NCBI RefSeq assembly: GCF_006717145.1
Contig: NZ_VFQF01000002.1
Span: 682,001 to 746,000, forward strand
Reading direction: 5' to 3'
Source: Humibacillus xanthopallidus
Lineage (GTDB): Bacteria > Actinomycetota > Actinomycetes > Actinomycetales > Dermatophilaceae
DNA length: 64,000 bases
Shown: in pieces, positions 55,066 to 63,197 of the stretch
How the letters are laid out: each line of letters begins with the position of its first letter
Position numbering within the stretch: the stretch's first letter is position 1
Translations under genes and position numbers: made by a program
The notes under the pieces: generated by a model
The model's database searches: none
What the model was told of the DNA's origin: nothing
The model's input: the letters and a program-made list of their open reading frames with translations, nothing else

Positions 55066-56096
55066 GCACCATGCGAGCCGTCCAGGTCGTCGGCTACCAC
55101 CAGGACCTCGAGATGAAGGAGGTGCCGGTTCCCGAGGTCACGGGCGCGTTCGACGTCGTCGTCAAGATCGGCGGGGCGGGCGTCTGCCGCACCGACCTGC
55201 ACATCCTCGAGGGACAGTGGGCCGAGAAGTCCAACGTCGCCCTGCCCTACACGATCGGGCACGAGAACGCCGGCTGGGTGCACGCCGTCGGGAGCGAGGT
55301 GACCAACGTCAAGGAGGGTGACAAGGTCATCGTCCACCCGCTCATCACGTGCGGGCTGTGCCGCGCCTGCCGCTCCGGCGACGACGTGCACTGCGAGAGC
55401 AACCAGTTCCCCGGCATCGACACGAACGGCGGGTATGCCGAGTACCTCCGCACGTCGGCACGCAGCGTCGTGCGCATCGACGACTCCCTCGAGCCCAAGG
55501 ACGTCGCGGCGCTCGCGGACGCCGGCCTCACGGCGTACCACGCGGCGGCGAAGGCGGCCCGGAGGCTGACGCCGCGTGACCGCGTCGTCGTCATCGGCGC
55601 AGGAGGCCTGGGGCACATCGGGATCCAGGTCCTCAAGGCCCTGACGCCGGCCGAGATCATCGTCGTCGACCGCAACCCGGACGCGCTGAAGCTGGCGCTG
55701 TCGATCGGCGCCGACCACGGCATCGTCGGCGACGGGAACCAGGTCGCGGAGGTGCTCGAGCTCACTGGCGGGAACGGCGCCGAGGTCGTCGTCGACTTCG
55801 TCGGAGAGGGCGGCGCGACTGCCGAGGGTGTTGCGATGCTGCGCCGGGCGGGCGACTACCACGTCGTCGGCTACGGCGAGAACATCGACGTGCCGACCAT
55901 CGACATCGTCTCGACCGAGATCAACTTCATCGGCAACCTCGTCGGCTCCTACAACGACCTCCAGTCGCTCATGGTGCTCGCCGCCCGCGGCCACGTGAAG
56001 CTGCACACGCAGACCTATGCGCTCGACGACTTCCAGCAGGCGATCACCGACCTCGACGCCGGTAACGTCAGGGGCCGCGCGATCCTCGTCCCCTGA
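55062..56096 (+). CDS. Zinc-dependent NAD(P) alcohol dehydrogenase
   Basis: Medium-chain dehydrogenase of 344 residues. Catalytic zinc ligands Cys in GAGVCRTDLHILEG and His-Glu in IGHENAGWVH; structural zinc Cys set in CGLCRACRSGDDVHC; Rossmann motif VVVIGAGGLGHIGIQVLKAL and VVDRNPDALKLA, whose Asp favours NAD. It resembles the alcohol dehydrogenases encoded with propane monooxygenase, which oxidise propanols. ATG at 55062 overlaps the DUF59 stop (ATGA), so it is cotranslated. Substrate not proven. Confidence 0.94.
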   Translation: MSTMRAVQVVGYHQDLEMKEVPVPEVTGAFDVVVKIGGAGVCRTDLHILEGQWAEKSNVALPYTIGHENAGWVHAVGSEVTNVKEGDKVIVHPLITCGLCRACRSGDDVHCESNQFPGIDTNGGYAEYLRTSARSVVRIDDSLEPKDVAALADAGLTAYHAAAKAARRLTPRDRVVVIGAGGLGHIGIQVLKALTPAEIIVVDRNPDALKLALSIGADHGIVGDGNQVAEVLELTGGNGAEVVVDFVGEGGATAEGVAMLRRAGDYHVVGYGENIDVPTIDIVSTEINFIGNLVGSYNDLQSLMVLAARGHVKLHTQTYALDDFQQAITDLDAGNVRGRAILVP

Positions 56097-56175
56097 GCGA
56101 GGCCGTCGATCGTCGGGTGTCGTCCGCGACTCCCTTGTCCTGCAAGCCTTCTCGACACACCCCCAGGAGAGTTCC

Positions 56176-56502
56176 TTGATCTTCATCACCGCGAAGTTCC
56201 CCGTGAAGCCCGAGCACGCCGACAACTGGGCCGAGATCTCCCGGTCTTTCACGGAGTCGACCCGGGCCGAGGAGGGCTGCCTCTGGTTCGACTGGTCGCG
56301 CAGCCTCGACGACCCGAACGAGTACGTCCTCGTGGAGGCCTTCCGCGACGACGCCGCGGGTGGTGCCCACGTGCAGAGTGCGCACTTCACCGCTGCGACG
56401 CAGGAGCTGCCGGCCTACCTGTCGGCGACGCCGCGCATCGTCAACACGACGGTGCCGGGCACGGAGTGGTCGGAGCTCGGCGAGCTCGCCGTGCGCGACT
56501 GA
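56176..56502 (+). CDS. Antibiotic biosynthesis monooxygenase (ABM) domain protein
   Basis: A 108-residue ferredoxin-like protein: IFITAKFPVKPEHADNWAEISRSFTESTRAEEGCLWFDWSRSLDDPNEYVLVEAFRDDAA and HFTAATQELPAYLS. It fits the YgiN/ABM family, many of which act on quinols or electron-rich aromatics without a cofactor. The start is TTG at 56176, preceded by AGGAGAG at 4-5 nt; this rare start is supported by the strong ribosome site and family length. It lies 79 bp after the dehydrogenase gene and may be the last gene of that operon. Confidence 0.86.
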   Translation: MIFITAKFPVKPEHADNWAEISRSFTESTRAEEGCLWFDWSRSLDDPNEYVLVEAFRDDAAGGAHVQSAHFTAATQELPAYLSATPRIVNTTVPGTEWSELGELAVRD

Positions 56503-56505
56503 CGG

Positions 56506-56799
56506 CTACTCGAGGACCTCGAGGACGACGGCGGCAGGATCGCCCTCCTCGAGGTCCTCGGCGCGTCGCACGGCCTTCTTGACCGGCAGGACGTAGGCGC
56601 CACGCGTGCTGTCCGGGAAGACCGACGTCTGCCACGTCGTGGCGCCGATCGTCGCGCGCACCCGCACCGAGCCGAAACCACGTGGTGGGCGAGGGCGCTC
56701 ACGGATGCGGGCGGACTCCTCGGCGGGCACGGTGACGAAGAACCACGCCTCCTGCGCCTCCCAGCGCCAGAGGTCGGCGCTGAAGCGACACGTCATCAT
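56506..56799 (-). CDS. DUF1905 domain protein
   Basis: A 97-residue protein: FSADLWRWEAQEAWFFVTVPAEESARIRE, GFGSVRVRATIGATTWQTSVFPDSTRGAYVLPVKKAVRRAEDLEEGD. This is the complete DUF1905 beta-barrel, of unknown function, often found alone or fused to YdeI-like domains. Two adjacent ATGs (56799 and 56796) are possible; TACCCT 6 nt before the first supports a leaderless start there. Convergent with the ABM gene, 3 bp between stops. Confidence 0.9.
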   Translation of the reverse strand: MMTCRFSADLWRWEAQEAWFFVTVPAEESARIRERPRPPRGFGSVRVRATIGATTWQTSVFPDSTRGAYVLPVKKAVRRAEDLEEGDPAAVVLEVLE

Positions 56800-56805
56800 G
56801 GAGGA

Positions 56806-56811
56806 AGGGTA
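56806..56811 (-). promoter_or_regulatory. -10 box (TACCCT) of leaderless DUF1905 gene
   Basis: TACCCT on the minus strand ends 6 nt before the ATG at 56799. The 6-nt gap TCCTCC is the complement of a Shine-Dalgarno core and cannot act as one. Confidence 0.55.
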
Positions 56812-56906
56812 GGACGGTGCACCGACACCCCTCGGACGCACCGGCCCGCCACTAGGATCGGCAGGGCGGTCACGGTGGCCGCTCGCCTCGCCCCTCGGGA
56901 GTTCGC

Positions 56907-57656
56907 ATGCTCATCGTCTGGATCCTGCTCGGCCTCGTCGTGCTCGCCGCGATCGTCGGGGTCGTCATGTACAACGGCCTCATCGGGCTGCGCAACAAGG
57001 TCGAGGAGGGCTGGCGCCAGATCGACGTCGAGCTGAAGCGCCGCCACGACCTCATCCCCAACCTCGTCGAGACGGTCAAGGGCTACGCCTCGCACGAGCG
57101 GGGCACGCTCGAGGAGGTCATGCAGGCGAGGTCGGCGGCGATGAGCGGGGCTGCGACGCCCGCCGCGGCCGCTGCGACCGAGGGTCAGCTGAGCCAGGCG
57201 CTCGGCCGGCTCATGGCCGTCGCCGAGGCCTACCCCGACCTCAAGGCCAACCAGAACTTCCTCGCCCTGCAGCAGGAGCTGTCGAGCACCGAGGACCGCA
57301 TCGCGAGCTCGCGCCGCTACTACAACGCCCTCGTGCGCGAGCTCAACACCAAGGTCGAGAGCGTGCCGTCCAACATCGTCGCGGGCATCGCCAAGGTCCA
57401 GCGCGCCGAGTACTTCGAGACCCCGGCCACCGAGGCCGTGGCTCCGAGCATCTCGTTCGGCGACAACGGTCCCGCCGGGGGCGGCCCGACGATCGCCCCC
57501 TCGACCCAGCCGGGCGCCGTCGGCGGCGCCTCGACCCAGCCCGGGGCCGCTCCGGGCGCCCTGCCCCAGGCCCAGGCGCCGGGCGGGTCGACGCCAGACC
57601 CGACGACCGACTCGGCGACCGACTCGGCGACGGGCACGGGCACGCCGAACGCCTAG
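56907..57656 (+). CDS. LemA family protein with Pro/Gly/Thr-rich tail
   Basis: A 249-residue membrane-tethered protein: one N-terminal helix (IVWILLGLVVLAAIVGVVMY), then the LemA four-helix domain (NKVEEGWRQIDVELKRRHDLIPNLVETVKGYASHE, LMAVAEAYPDLKANQNFLALQQELSSTEDRIASSRRYYN). From about residue 185 the chain is low complexity with STQPGA and ATDSATG repeats, longer than in most LemA proteins. Role of LemA is not settled. ATG at 56907 follows CGGGAG. No TPM-domain partner gene is beside it. Confidence 0.92.
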   Translation: MLIVWILLGLVVLAAIVGVVMYNGLIGLRNKVEEGWRQIDVELKRRHDLIPNLVETVKGYASHERGTLEEVMQARSAAMSGAATPAAAAATEGQLSQALGRLMAVAEAYPDLKANQNFLALQQELSSTEDRIASSRRYYNALVRELNTKVESVPSNIVAGIAKVQRAEYFETPATEAVAPSISFGDNGPAGGGPTIAPSTQPGAVGGASTQPGAAPGALPQAQAPGGSTPDPTTDSATDSATGTGTPNA

Positions 57657-57698
57657 TCAAGGCGCACCGCGGCGGTGGGAGGGGGTCGCCGCGGCGGC

Positions 57699-58658
57699 CT
57701 AGCCCTTGACGTAGGAGAGCTTCTCGCTGACCTTGCCCTCCTGCAGCCGCACGACGTCGACGCCGCGCACGTGCCCCGGTGAGCCGTCCGGAGCGACCCA
57801 GTCGAAGCGCCAGCGCAGGACGCCGCGGTCCCCGGCGACGAAGGACTCCTCCTCGGTGAAGGCCGGGCTGCCGGTCTCGCCGAAGAGGGACTCCCACACC
57901 TCCCGCACCGCCGACGCCCCCACGTGGCGCACCCCGTCGGGAGCCGGACCCGTCGCCTCGAAGACGCAGTCGTCGGTCATGAGCGCCATGATCGCGTCGA
58001 CGTCGCCCCGACCGAAGGCCGCGATGAAGTCGGAGAAGGCGGCGTGCGCGCCGCTCCAGGCTGCATCGCGGCCGAAGCGGGCGAGCAGGTCGGACCGCGG
58101 GTCTCCCGTCATGAAGGCCCGCGGGCCGATCGCGCCACCGTCGCGATAGAGCGACTCGCGCCCGTCGAACCACTGCGCCACCGCCTCGACGAGGACCGGG
58201 TCGAGGGTCCGGTCACCGCCCGTGGCGGCTGCGAGGTCCCACCCGTGCACGAGGTGGTCGGCGATGAGCTGGCGGACGTACTCGTCGGCCGACTCCTCAC
58301 CGTAGGAGAGGTGAACCGTGCCCGTGGACTTCAGCGCGCCCGAGGCATCGACGGCCTCGCGCCCCGCCGCCCGCCCGGCCGCCTTGGGGTCCGTCCCGAC
58401 GACGTCTCCGTCGAAGCGGTCACCGACCTCCTCGATCGTCGAGCCGGAGAGGAGCGGCACCGTCCACAGGTCCTCGCCGACGACGTGGTTGACGAGGTCC
58501 CGCACCGACCACCCGCGGCACGGGGTGGGGTCGTCCCAGCGGTCGTGGGGCACGGCCTCCAGCGTTGCGAGCCACCCCTCGACCGAGCGCCGGTGCAGGC
58601 TCGCCGTGTCGAGCGGGCCCTGCGTGACCGGTCCTCCCACAGTCGTCGCCTCAGCCAT
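57699..58658 (-). CDS. Fusion of DinB-like maleylpyruvate isomerase/mycothiol-type domain and SnoaL-like domain
   Basis: A 319-residue two-domain protein. Residues 1-190: the actinobacterial DinB-fold domain (WLATLEAVPHDRWDDPTPCRGWSVRDLVNHVVGEDLW, TVHLSYGEESADEYVRQLIADHLVHGWDLAAATGG), whose His residues bind metal in mycothiol-dependent enzymes. Residues 205-319: a nuclear-transport-factor-2/SnoaL-like domain (FSDFIAAFGRGDVDAIMALMTDDCVFEATGP...LRWRFDWVAPDGSPGHVRGVDVVRLQEGKV). The two are normally separate. ATG at 58658 has GGAGG upstream. Substrate unknown. Confidence 0.88.
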   Translation of the reverse strand: MAEATTVGGPVTQGPLDTASLHRRSVEGWLATLEAVPHDRWDDPTPCRGWSVRDLVNHVVGEDLWTVPLLSGSTIEEVGDRFDGDVVGTDPKAAGRAAGREAVDASGALKSTGTVHLSYGEESADEYVRQLIADHLVHGWDLAAATGGDRTLDPVLVEAVAQWFDGRESLYRDGGAIGPRAFMTGDPRSDLLARFGRDAAWSGAHAAFSDFIAAFGRGDVDAIMALMTDDCVFEATGPAPDGVRHVGASAVREVWESLFGETGSPAFTEEESFVAGDRGVLRWRFDWVAPDGSPGHVRGVDVVRLQEGKVSEKLSYVKG

Positions 58659-58761
58659 CGTGACCTCCGATCCAGCCCCGATCATCCCTGCCGTTCCAGT
58701 GTGCGCCGGTCGGGGCCAACGGGGTGGGCGTTCCCGAGAAGCCGGCCGGACGGCATACGGC

Positions 58762-58794
58762 ACAGGGCCCGACCCGCGGGGGATCGGGCCCTGT
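58762..58794. terminator. Perfect 11-bp terminator hairpin
   Basis: ACAGGGCCCGA (58762-58772) pairs with TCGGGCCCTGT (58784-58794) across 11 nt. It lies just past the DedA stop (minus strand). A GGCATAC word directly precedes it. There is no T-tract. Confidence 0.8.
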
Positions 58795-58816
58795 GAGCCG
58801 AACGTTGTGCCGCCGG

Positions 58817-59578
58817 TCAGCGGCGCTCGCCGCGCCCCGGGTCGCCGATGCTCTCGGCCGGCAGGGCCACGCCGTCGGCGGGGTCGATGATGTCCTCGGC
58901 GGCCTCGCCGAGCTCCTCGGCGATGGCGTTGGCCTGACGACGGTGCTTGAGGTACTCGAAGAGCATCGGGAGGACCGAGACGGCCACGATGAGCAGCACG
59001 GCGACCTCGAGCTTGTCCGACAGCCACGGGAAGGCGGCCCCGAGGAAGTAGCCGAGCAGGGTCAGGCTGGTGACCCAGAGGACGGCGCCGACCGCGCTCC
59101 ACGTGAAGAAGCGGCGGCGGTCCATGCGGCTTACGCCCGCGACGACGGTGATGAAGGTGCGCACGATCGGCACGAAGCGGCCGATGACGAGGGCCTTGTT
59201 GCCGTGCTTGTCGAAGAATGCGGTGGTCTCGTCGAAGTACTTCTTCTTGAGGATGCGCCCGTCACGCTGGTAGAGCGGCGTGCCGATGGCCCGGCCGATC
59301 TCGTAGCCCACGACGTTGCCGAGGAAGGCCGCAGCGCACAGCCCCACGATCGCGACGAAGAGGTTGATGTGGATCTGGCCCGTGGCGATGAACAGCCCGA
59401 CCGCGAAGAGGAGCGAGTCGCCGGGCAGGATGGGGAAGAGCAGCCCGCACTCGATGAACACGATGGCGATGGCGATCCAGAAGAAGGCCGCGCCGTACTG
59501 CTCGAGCAGGTACGTGGGGTCCATCCACTTGGGGCCGAGGGCCGGGGCGGCAGCCGTCAGGGCGGCGAGTGCATGCAT
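58817..59578 (-). CDS. DedA family (VTT domain) membrane protein
   Basis: A 253-residue inner-membrane protein of the DedA family, members of which move lipid carriers such as undecaprenyl phosphate or phospholipids. Visible: YGAAFFWIAIAIVFIECGLLFPILPGDSLLFAVGLF, GNVVGYEIGRAIG, the family signature GRFVPIVRTFITVVAGVSRM with its functional Arg residues, and two C-terminal membrane helices, then an acidic cytoplasmic tail. ATG at 59578 is preferred over a TTG two codons upstream because TACCCT lies 7 nt before it (leaderless). Confidence 0.93.
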   Translation of the reverse strand: MHALAALTAAAPALGPKWMDPTYLLEQYGAAFFWIAIAIVFIECGLLFPILPGDSLLFAVGLFIATGQIHINLFVAIVGLCAAAFLGNVVGYEIGRAIGTPLYQRDGRILKKKYFDETTAFFDKHGNKALVIGRFVPIVRTFITVVAGVSRMDRRRFFTWSAVGAVLWVTSLTLLGYFLGAAFPWLSDKLEVAVLLIVAVSVLPMLFEYLKHRRQANAIAEELGEAAEDIIDPADGVALPAESIGDPGRGERR

Positions 59579-59959
59579 GATCAACAGGGTAAGCGGTGGG
59601 GCCCGCTCAGCCGGAATCGTGGACCGGAGCTCACAGCCAGGTCTCAGGTTCGTATCGGTCGGGCCCAGATGGTTCCAAAAGGGGCAGGTCGCCCGTCACC
59701 ATGATCGTGGGAGCACGGGGGGAGGACCGACCCGGCTCCGGTCTCGGGGACGCGACCTCGGTCGCGACGGAGCCGGCCTCCCCCCACCTGCCCCACCTGC
59801 GCGCAGCGATCGAGCGTGCCCGTCGGGGCGCTCCGGCGGGCGCCCCCTGGTGCCGCGCGTGAGCGCATCCGAGCCCGACTGACGGACCGGGCAGGACGGC
59901 ATACCGCAGCCTCGTAGACTCTGCACGTCGAAAGCCCGCTCGTCCCCTGGAGCCCTCAC
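59579..59959. other. 381-bp intergenic region
   Basis: No gene that I trust. The DedA -10 box (TACCCT, minus strand, 59586-59591) is at the left, and TAGACT (59915-59920), a likely -10 box, lies 39 bp before the amino-acid-binding protein start, giving a short leader. One GGCATAC word is at 59897-59905. A 53-codon frame from ATG 59701 has no recognisable product or ribosome site. Confidence 0.6.
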
Positions 59960-60832
59960 ATGCAGCGTCCCCGTCTTGCCCTCGCCGCCGTCGCCACGAT
60001 CGCCGTCGCCGCCCTCGGCGCCTGCGGGAGCAGCGCGACGTCGAACACCCCCGCGGCCGCGGGCACCGGCACCGCCGCGGGCGACGCGTGCGCCAAGGGG
60101 TCGCTCACCCTCGTGACGCCCGGCAAGCTGACGGTCGGCACCGACAAGCCTGCCTACGAGCCGTGGTTCAGCAACGACGACCCGAGCAACGGCAAGGGCT
60201 ACGAGTCGGCCGTCGCGTTCGCCATCGGCGAGAAGCTCGGCTTCCCGAAGGCCGACGTGACGTGGACCGTCGTGCCCTTCAACTCGGCCATCGCCCCGGC
60301 GCCCAAGGCCTTCGACTTCGACGTCAACCAGATCTCCATCTCCGAGGAGCGCCGCAAGGCCGTCGACTTCAGCTCGGGCTACTACGACGTGCGTCAGGCT
60401 GTCGTCACCTACAAGGGCAGCCCCATCGACGGCAAGACGACGGTCGCCGACCTCAAGGGCGCCGACCTCGGAGCCCAGGTCGGCACGACCTCGTACAAGG
60501 CGATCACCGACCAGATCCAGCCGACCAACGACCCCAAGGTCTTCGACACCAACGACCTCGCGGTCCAGGCGCTGAAGAACAAGCAGATCGACGGCATCGT
60601 CGTCGACGTGCCGACGGCCTTCTACATGACCGCCGCCCAGCTCGACGACGGCGTCATCGTCGGCCAGCTGCCCGCGACCGGCACGCCAGAGCAGTTCGGC
60701 GCGGTGCTCGACAAGGGCTCGGCCCTCACGCCCTGTGTGACCAAGGCCGTCGACGCGCTGCGCGCCGACGGCACGCTCGACAAGCTCCAGCAGGAGTACC
60801 TCGCCAACGCGGGCGCGCCCGAGCTGAAGTGA
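59960..60832 (+). CDS. Polar amino-acid ABC transporter, substrate-binding lipoprotein
   Basis: Extracytoplasmic binding protein of 290 residues (SBP_bac_3 family). Signal peptide LALAAVATIAVAALGAC, with the lipid Cys near residue 22. The binding domain shows LTVGTDKPAYEPWFSNDDPSNGKGYESAVAFAIGEKLG, NSAIAPAPKAFDFDVNQISISEERRKAVDFS and DLKGADLGAQVGTTSYKAI. Arg and Asp at these places usually bind the amino-acid alpha groups; the exact ligand is not clear. GTG of the permease gene overlaps its stop. Promoter box TAGACT upstream. Confidence 0.93.
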   Translation: MQRPRLALAAVATIAVAALGACGSSATSNTPAAAGTGTAAGDACAKGSLTLVTPGKLTVGTDKPAYEPWFSNDDPSNGKGYESAVAFAIGEKLGFPKADVTWTVVPFNSAIAPAPKAFDFDVNQISISEERRKAVDFSSGYYDVRQAVVTYKGSPIDGKTTVADLKGADLGAQVGTTSYKAITDQIQPTNDPKVFDTNDLAVQALKNKQIDGIVVDVPTAFYMTAAQLDDGVIVGQLPATGTPEQFGAVLDKGSALTPCVTKAVDALRADGTLDKLQQEYLANAGAPELK

Positions 60833-61800
60833 GCACCCCAGCCGGTATGCCGTCCGCCTCGTCAGGTGCCCAGGCGCCCGACGAGGCGGTCGGCGCTGCG
60901 TCGGGCGGGCTGTCGGGCGGGTTGTCGGGCGGGCCTGCGGGTGGGCCGGGAGGCGACGTCTGGACGCCGTCGCAGACGGAGCTCGAGCGGCGCGCCTACC
61001 GGCGATCGCGCACGACGCGGTCGGCGCTCATCTCGGCCGTCAGCACCCTCCTCGTCGGTGCGGTCGTCATCTGGCTCGTCACGAGCTCGGAGGGCTGGCC
61101 GCGGGTCCAGGAGACCTTCTTCAACTGGGACAAGGCCGTCGAGTCGTTTCCGGCCGTGCTCAAGGGTCTCTGGCTCAACATCCGCATCATGCTCATCTGC
61201 GGGGTCGCGATCGCCGTCCTCGGGCTGACGCTCGCGGTGATGCGCACCCTCAAGGGGCCGATCTTCTTCCCGCTGCGCCTCTTCGCGACGGCCTACGTCG
61301 ACCTCTTCCGCGGCCTGCCGCTCCTGCTCGTCATCCTCCTGCTCGGCTTCGGTGTGCCGGCGCTGCGGCTGCCCAACGTCACGAGCGCGGCCGAGGTCTG
61401 GGGCGGCGTCGCCATCACGCTGTCCTACTCGGCCTACGTCGCTGAGGTCTTCCGCGCCGGCATCGAGTCGGTGCACCCGTCGCAGCGGGCTGCCTCGCGG
61501 GCGCTGGGGCTCTCGCACGGCCAGACGCTGCGCCACGTCGTGCTGCCGCAGGCCGTGCGCCGCGTGACGCCTCCGCTGATGAACGACCTCGTCTCGCTGC
61601 AGAAGGACTCCGGCCTCATCGCCGTGCTCGGTGTCGTCGACGCGATCCGGGCCGCGCAGATCGAGACGGCCTCGGACTTCAACTACACGCCCTACGTCGT
61701 GGCGGGCTTCCTCTTCATCTGCCTCACCATCCCGATGGCGCGGCTGACCGACCACGTCGCCCGCAAGCAGGGCTGGCACGGGGCAGGAGGCACGCTGTGA
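60829..61800 (+). CDS. Polar amino-acid ABC transporter, permease
   Basis: Membrane subunit of 323 residues in the His/Glu/Gln/Arg/opine family. A Gly/Ser-rich N-terminal extension of about 45 residues (GGLSGGLSGGPAGGPGG) precedes the first helix (SALISAVSTLLVGAVVIWLV). The core has LKGLWLNIRIMLICGVAIAVLG, VDLFRGLPLLLVI and the EAA loop (RAASRALGLSHGQTLRHVVLPQAVRRVTPP) that contacts the ATPase. GTG at 60829 and GTG of the next gene overlap neighbouring stops, so all three genes are coupled. Confidence 0.94.
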   Translation: MSTPAGMPSASSGAQAPDEAVGAASGGLSGGLSGGPAGGPGGDVWTPSQTELERRAYRRSRTTRSALISAVSTLLVGAVVIWLVTSSEGWPRVQETFFNWDKAVESFPAVLKGLWLNIRIMLICGVAIAVLGLTLAVMRTLKGPIFFPLRLFATAYVDLFRGLPLLLVILLLGFGVPALRLPNVTSAAEVWGGVAITLSYSAYVAEVFRAGIESVHPSQRAASRALGLSHGQTLRHVVLPQAVRRVTPPLMNDLVSLQKDSGLIAVLGVVDAIRAAQIETASDFNYTPYVVAGFLFICLTIPMARLTDHVARKQGWHGAGGTL

Positions 61801-62528
61801 CGCTGCTGTCGGTGCGCGGCCTGCGCAAGACCTTCGGTGACAACGTCGTGCTCGACGACGTGCACCTCGACGTCACCGCGGGCGAGTGCGTGGTGCTCAT
61901 CGGCGCCTCGGGCTCGGGCAAGTCGACGCTCCTGCGGTGCGTCAACCTGCTCGAGCAGGTCGACGACGGGGTCATCGAGCTGGGCGGCGTCGAGATCACC
62001 GACCCGCGGGTCGACGCCGACGAGGTGCGCTCGCGGATGGGCATCGTCTTCCAGGCCTACAACCTCTTCCCGCACCTCAGCGTCCTCGACAACGTGACGC
62101 TCGCCCCACGCCGGGTCCACAAGGTGCCCCGCGCCGAGGCCGAGCGGTCCGCCATGACGATGCTCGACCGCGTCGGTCTCGCCGACAAGGCGAAGGCGCG
62201 GCCCGACGACCTCTCCGGTGGCCAGCAGCAGCGGGTCGCGATCGCCCGGGCGATGGTGAACTCGCCGCAGCTGCTGCTGCTCGACGAGGTCACCTCGGCG
62301 CTCGACCCCGAGCTCGTCGGCGAGGTGCTCGACCTGCTGCGCGACCTGCGGGCCGACGGCATGACGATGATGCTCTCGACCCACGAGATGGGCTTCGCGC
62401 GGCACGTCGCCGACACCGTGTGCTTCCTCGACGGCGGACGCATCCTCGAGCAGGGGCCGCCCGACGAGGTGCTCGGCGCGCCCCGAGAGCCCCGCACCCG
62501 GCAGTTCCTCTCGCGTCTCGTCAGCTGA
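61797..62528 (+). CDS. Polar amino-acid ABC transporter, ATP-binding protein (GlnQ-like)
   Basis: Cytoplasmic ATPase of 243 residues driving the importer encoded just upstream. Walker A LIGASGSGKSTLLRC, Q-loop VFQAYNLFPHLSVLDNV, signature DLSGGQQQRVAIARAM, Walker B LLLLDEVTSALDPELVGE (Glu after Asp, then Val in place of the common Pro) and H-loop LSTHEMGFA. FQAYNLFPH is typical of the amino-acid group. GTG at 61797 overlaps the permease stop by 4 bp. Confidence 0.96.
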   Translation: MTLLSVRGLRKTFGDNVVLDDVHLDVTAGECVVLIGASGSGKSTLLRCVNLLEQVDDGVIELGGVEITDPRVDADEVRSRMGIVFQAYNLFPHLSVLDNVTLAPRRVHKVPRAEAERSAMTMLDRVGLADKAKARPDDLSGGQQQRVAIARAMVNSPQLLLLDEVTSALDPELVGEVLDLLRDLRADGMTMMLSTHEMGFARHVADTVCFLDGGRILEQGPPDEVLGAPREPRTRQFLSRLVS

Positions 62529-62570
62529 CGCTGCCGGTCGCGGGCCTGTTGACGGCCCTGTTGACGGCGC

Positions 62571-63197
62571 TCACCCGACGGGGAGGTCCACGATGGTGAC
62601 GGCCGCGACCCCCAGGCTCGCGATCGCGGCGAGGACGAGCAGCACGCGCGCCGGCCGCCAGCTGAAGCTCGAGGTCACGCCGGAGAAGAAGAGCGCGACG
62701 GCGAGCAGGATGGTGTTGATGACGTAGTTGTGGGAGGTGTCACCGGCCTGGAGCGACAGGGTGGTCGCTGCATCTGCCTTGGCCGTCGCCGTGCGATAGG
62801 GGCCGAACTGGGCATTCATGTAGCTCGTGTCGTCGATGAGTCGCGTCGGCGTGCCGCCCGCCTTGATCACGGCCTCCCACCGGTCGATGACCGGCAGCAG
62901 CTCCTCGCGGATAAGCGTCGCCCGGTAGAAGGCGACGAGCTTGGTGTTGCCCGCCTGCACCGCCTGCGCGTACTGCGCGATCATGCTGCTGTCGTAGGAG
63001 GCCTTCTGCGTGGCGAGCCCGAAGAGCCGGCTCGCCTCGACGCGGGCGTCCGTCGAGGCGGTCATCGCGCTGGCCTGCACCCCGTTCCACTGGGCCGCCT
63101 GGTAGCCGCACCACGCGGTGCCGACGGTGGCGATGCCCAGCACGAGCACGGCGACCAGCTCGATCAACCGGTCCACGCCGGTGAGCTCGCGGTTCAT
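62571..63197 (-). CDS. Hypothetical membrane protein, paired with SPFH gene
   Basis: A 208-residue protein with an N-terminal helix (LIELVAVLVLGIATVGTAWCGY), a soluble helical middle (QAAQWNGVQASAMTASTDARVEASRLFGLATQKASYDSSM) and two C-terminal helices (NYVINTILLAVALFFSGV, VLLVLAAIASLGVAAVTIV). The layout resembles DUF4337-type proteins; function unknown. ATG at 63197 shares ATGA with the stop of the SPFH gene, so it is the second gene of that unit. Confidence 0.8.
   Translation of the reverse strand: MNRELTGVDRLIELVAVLVLGIATVGTAWCGYQAAQWNGVQASAMTASTDARVEASRLFGLATQKASYDSSMIAQYAQAVQAGNTKLVAFYRATLIREELLPVIDRWEAVIKAGGTPTRLIDDTSYMNAQFGPYRTATAKADAATTLSLQAGDTSHNYVINTILLAVALFFSGVTSSFSWRPARVLLVLAAIASLGVAAVTIVDLPVG

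Noticed and set aside
59701-59862. A 53-codon frame before the amino-acid transporter operon
   Set aside because: No ribosome site, no recognisable product, and it lies in a gap that otherwise looks regulatory.
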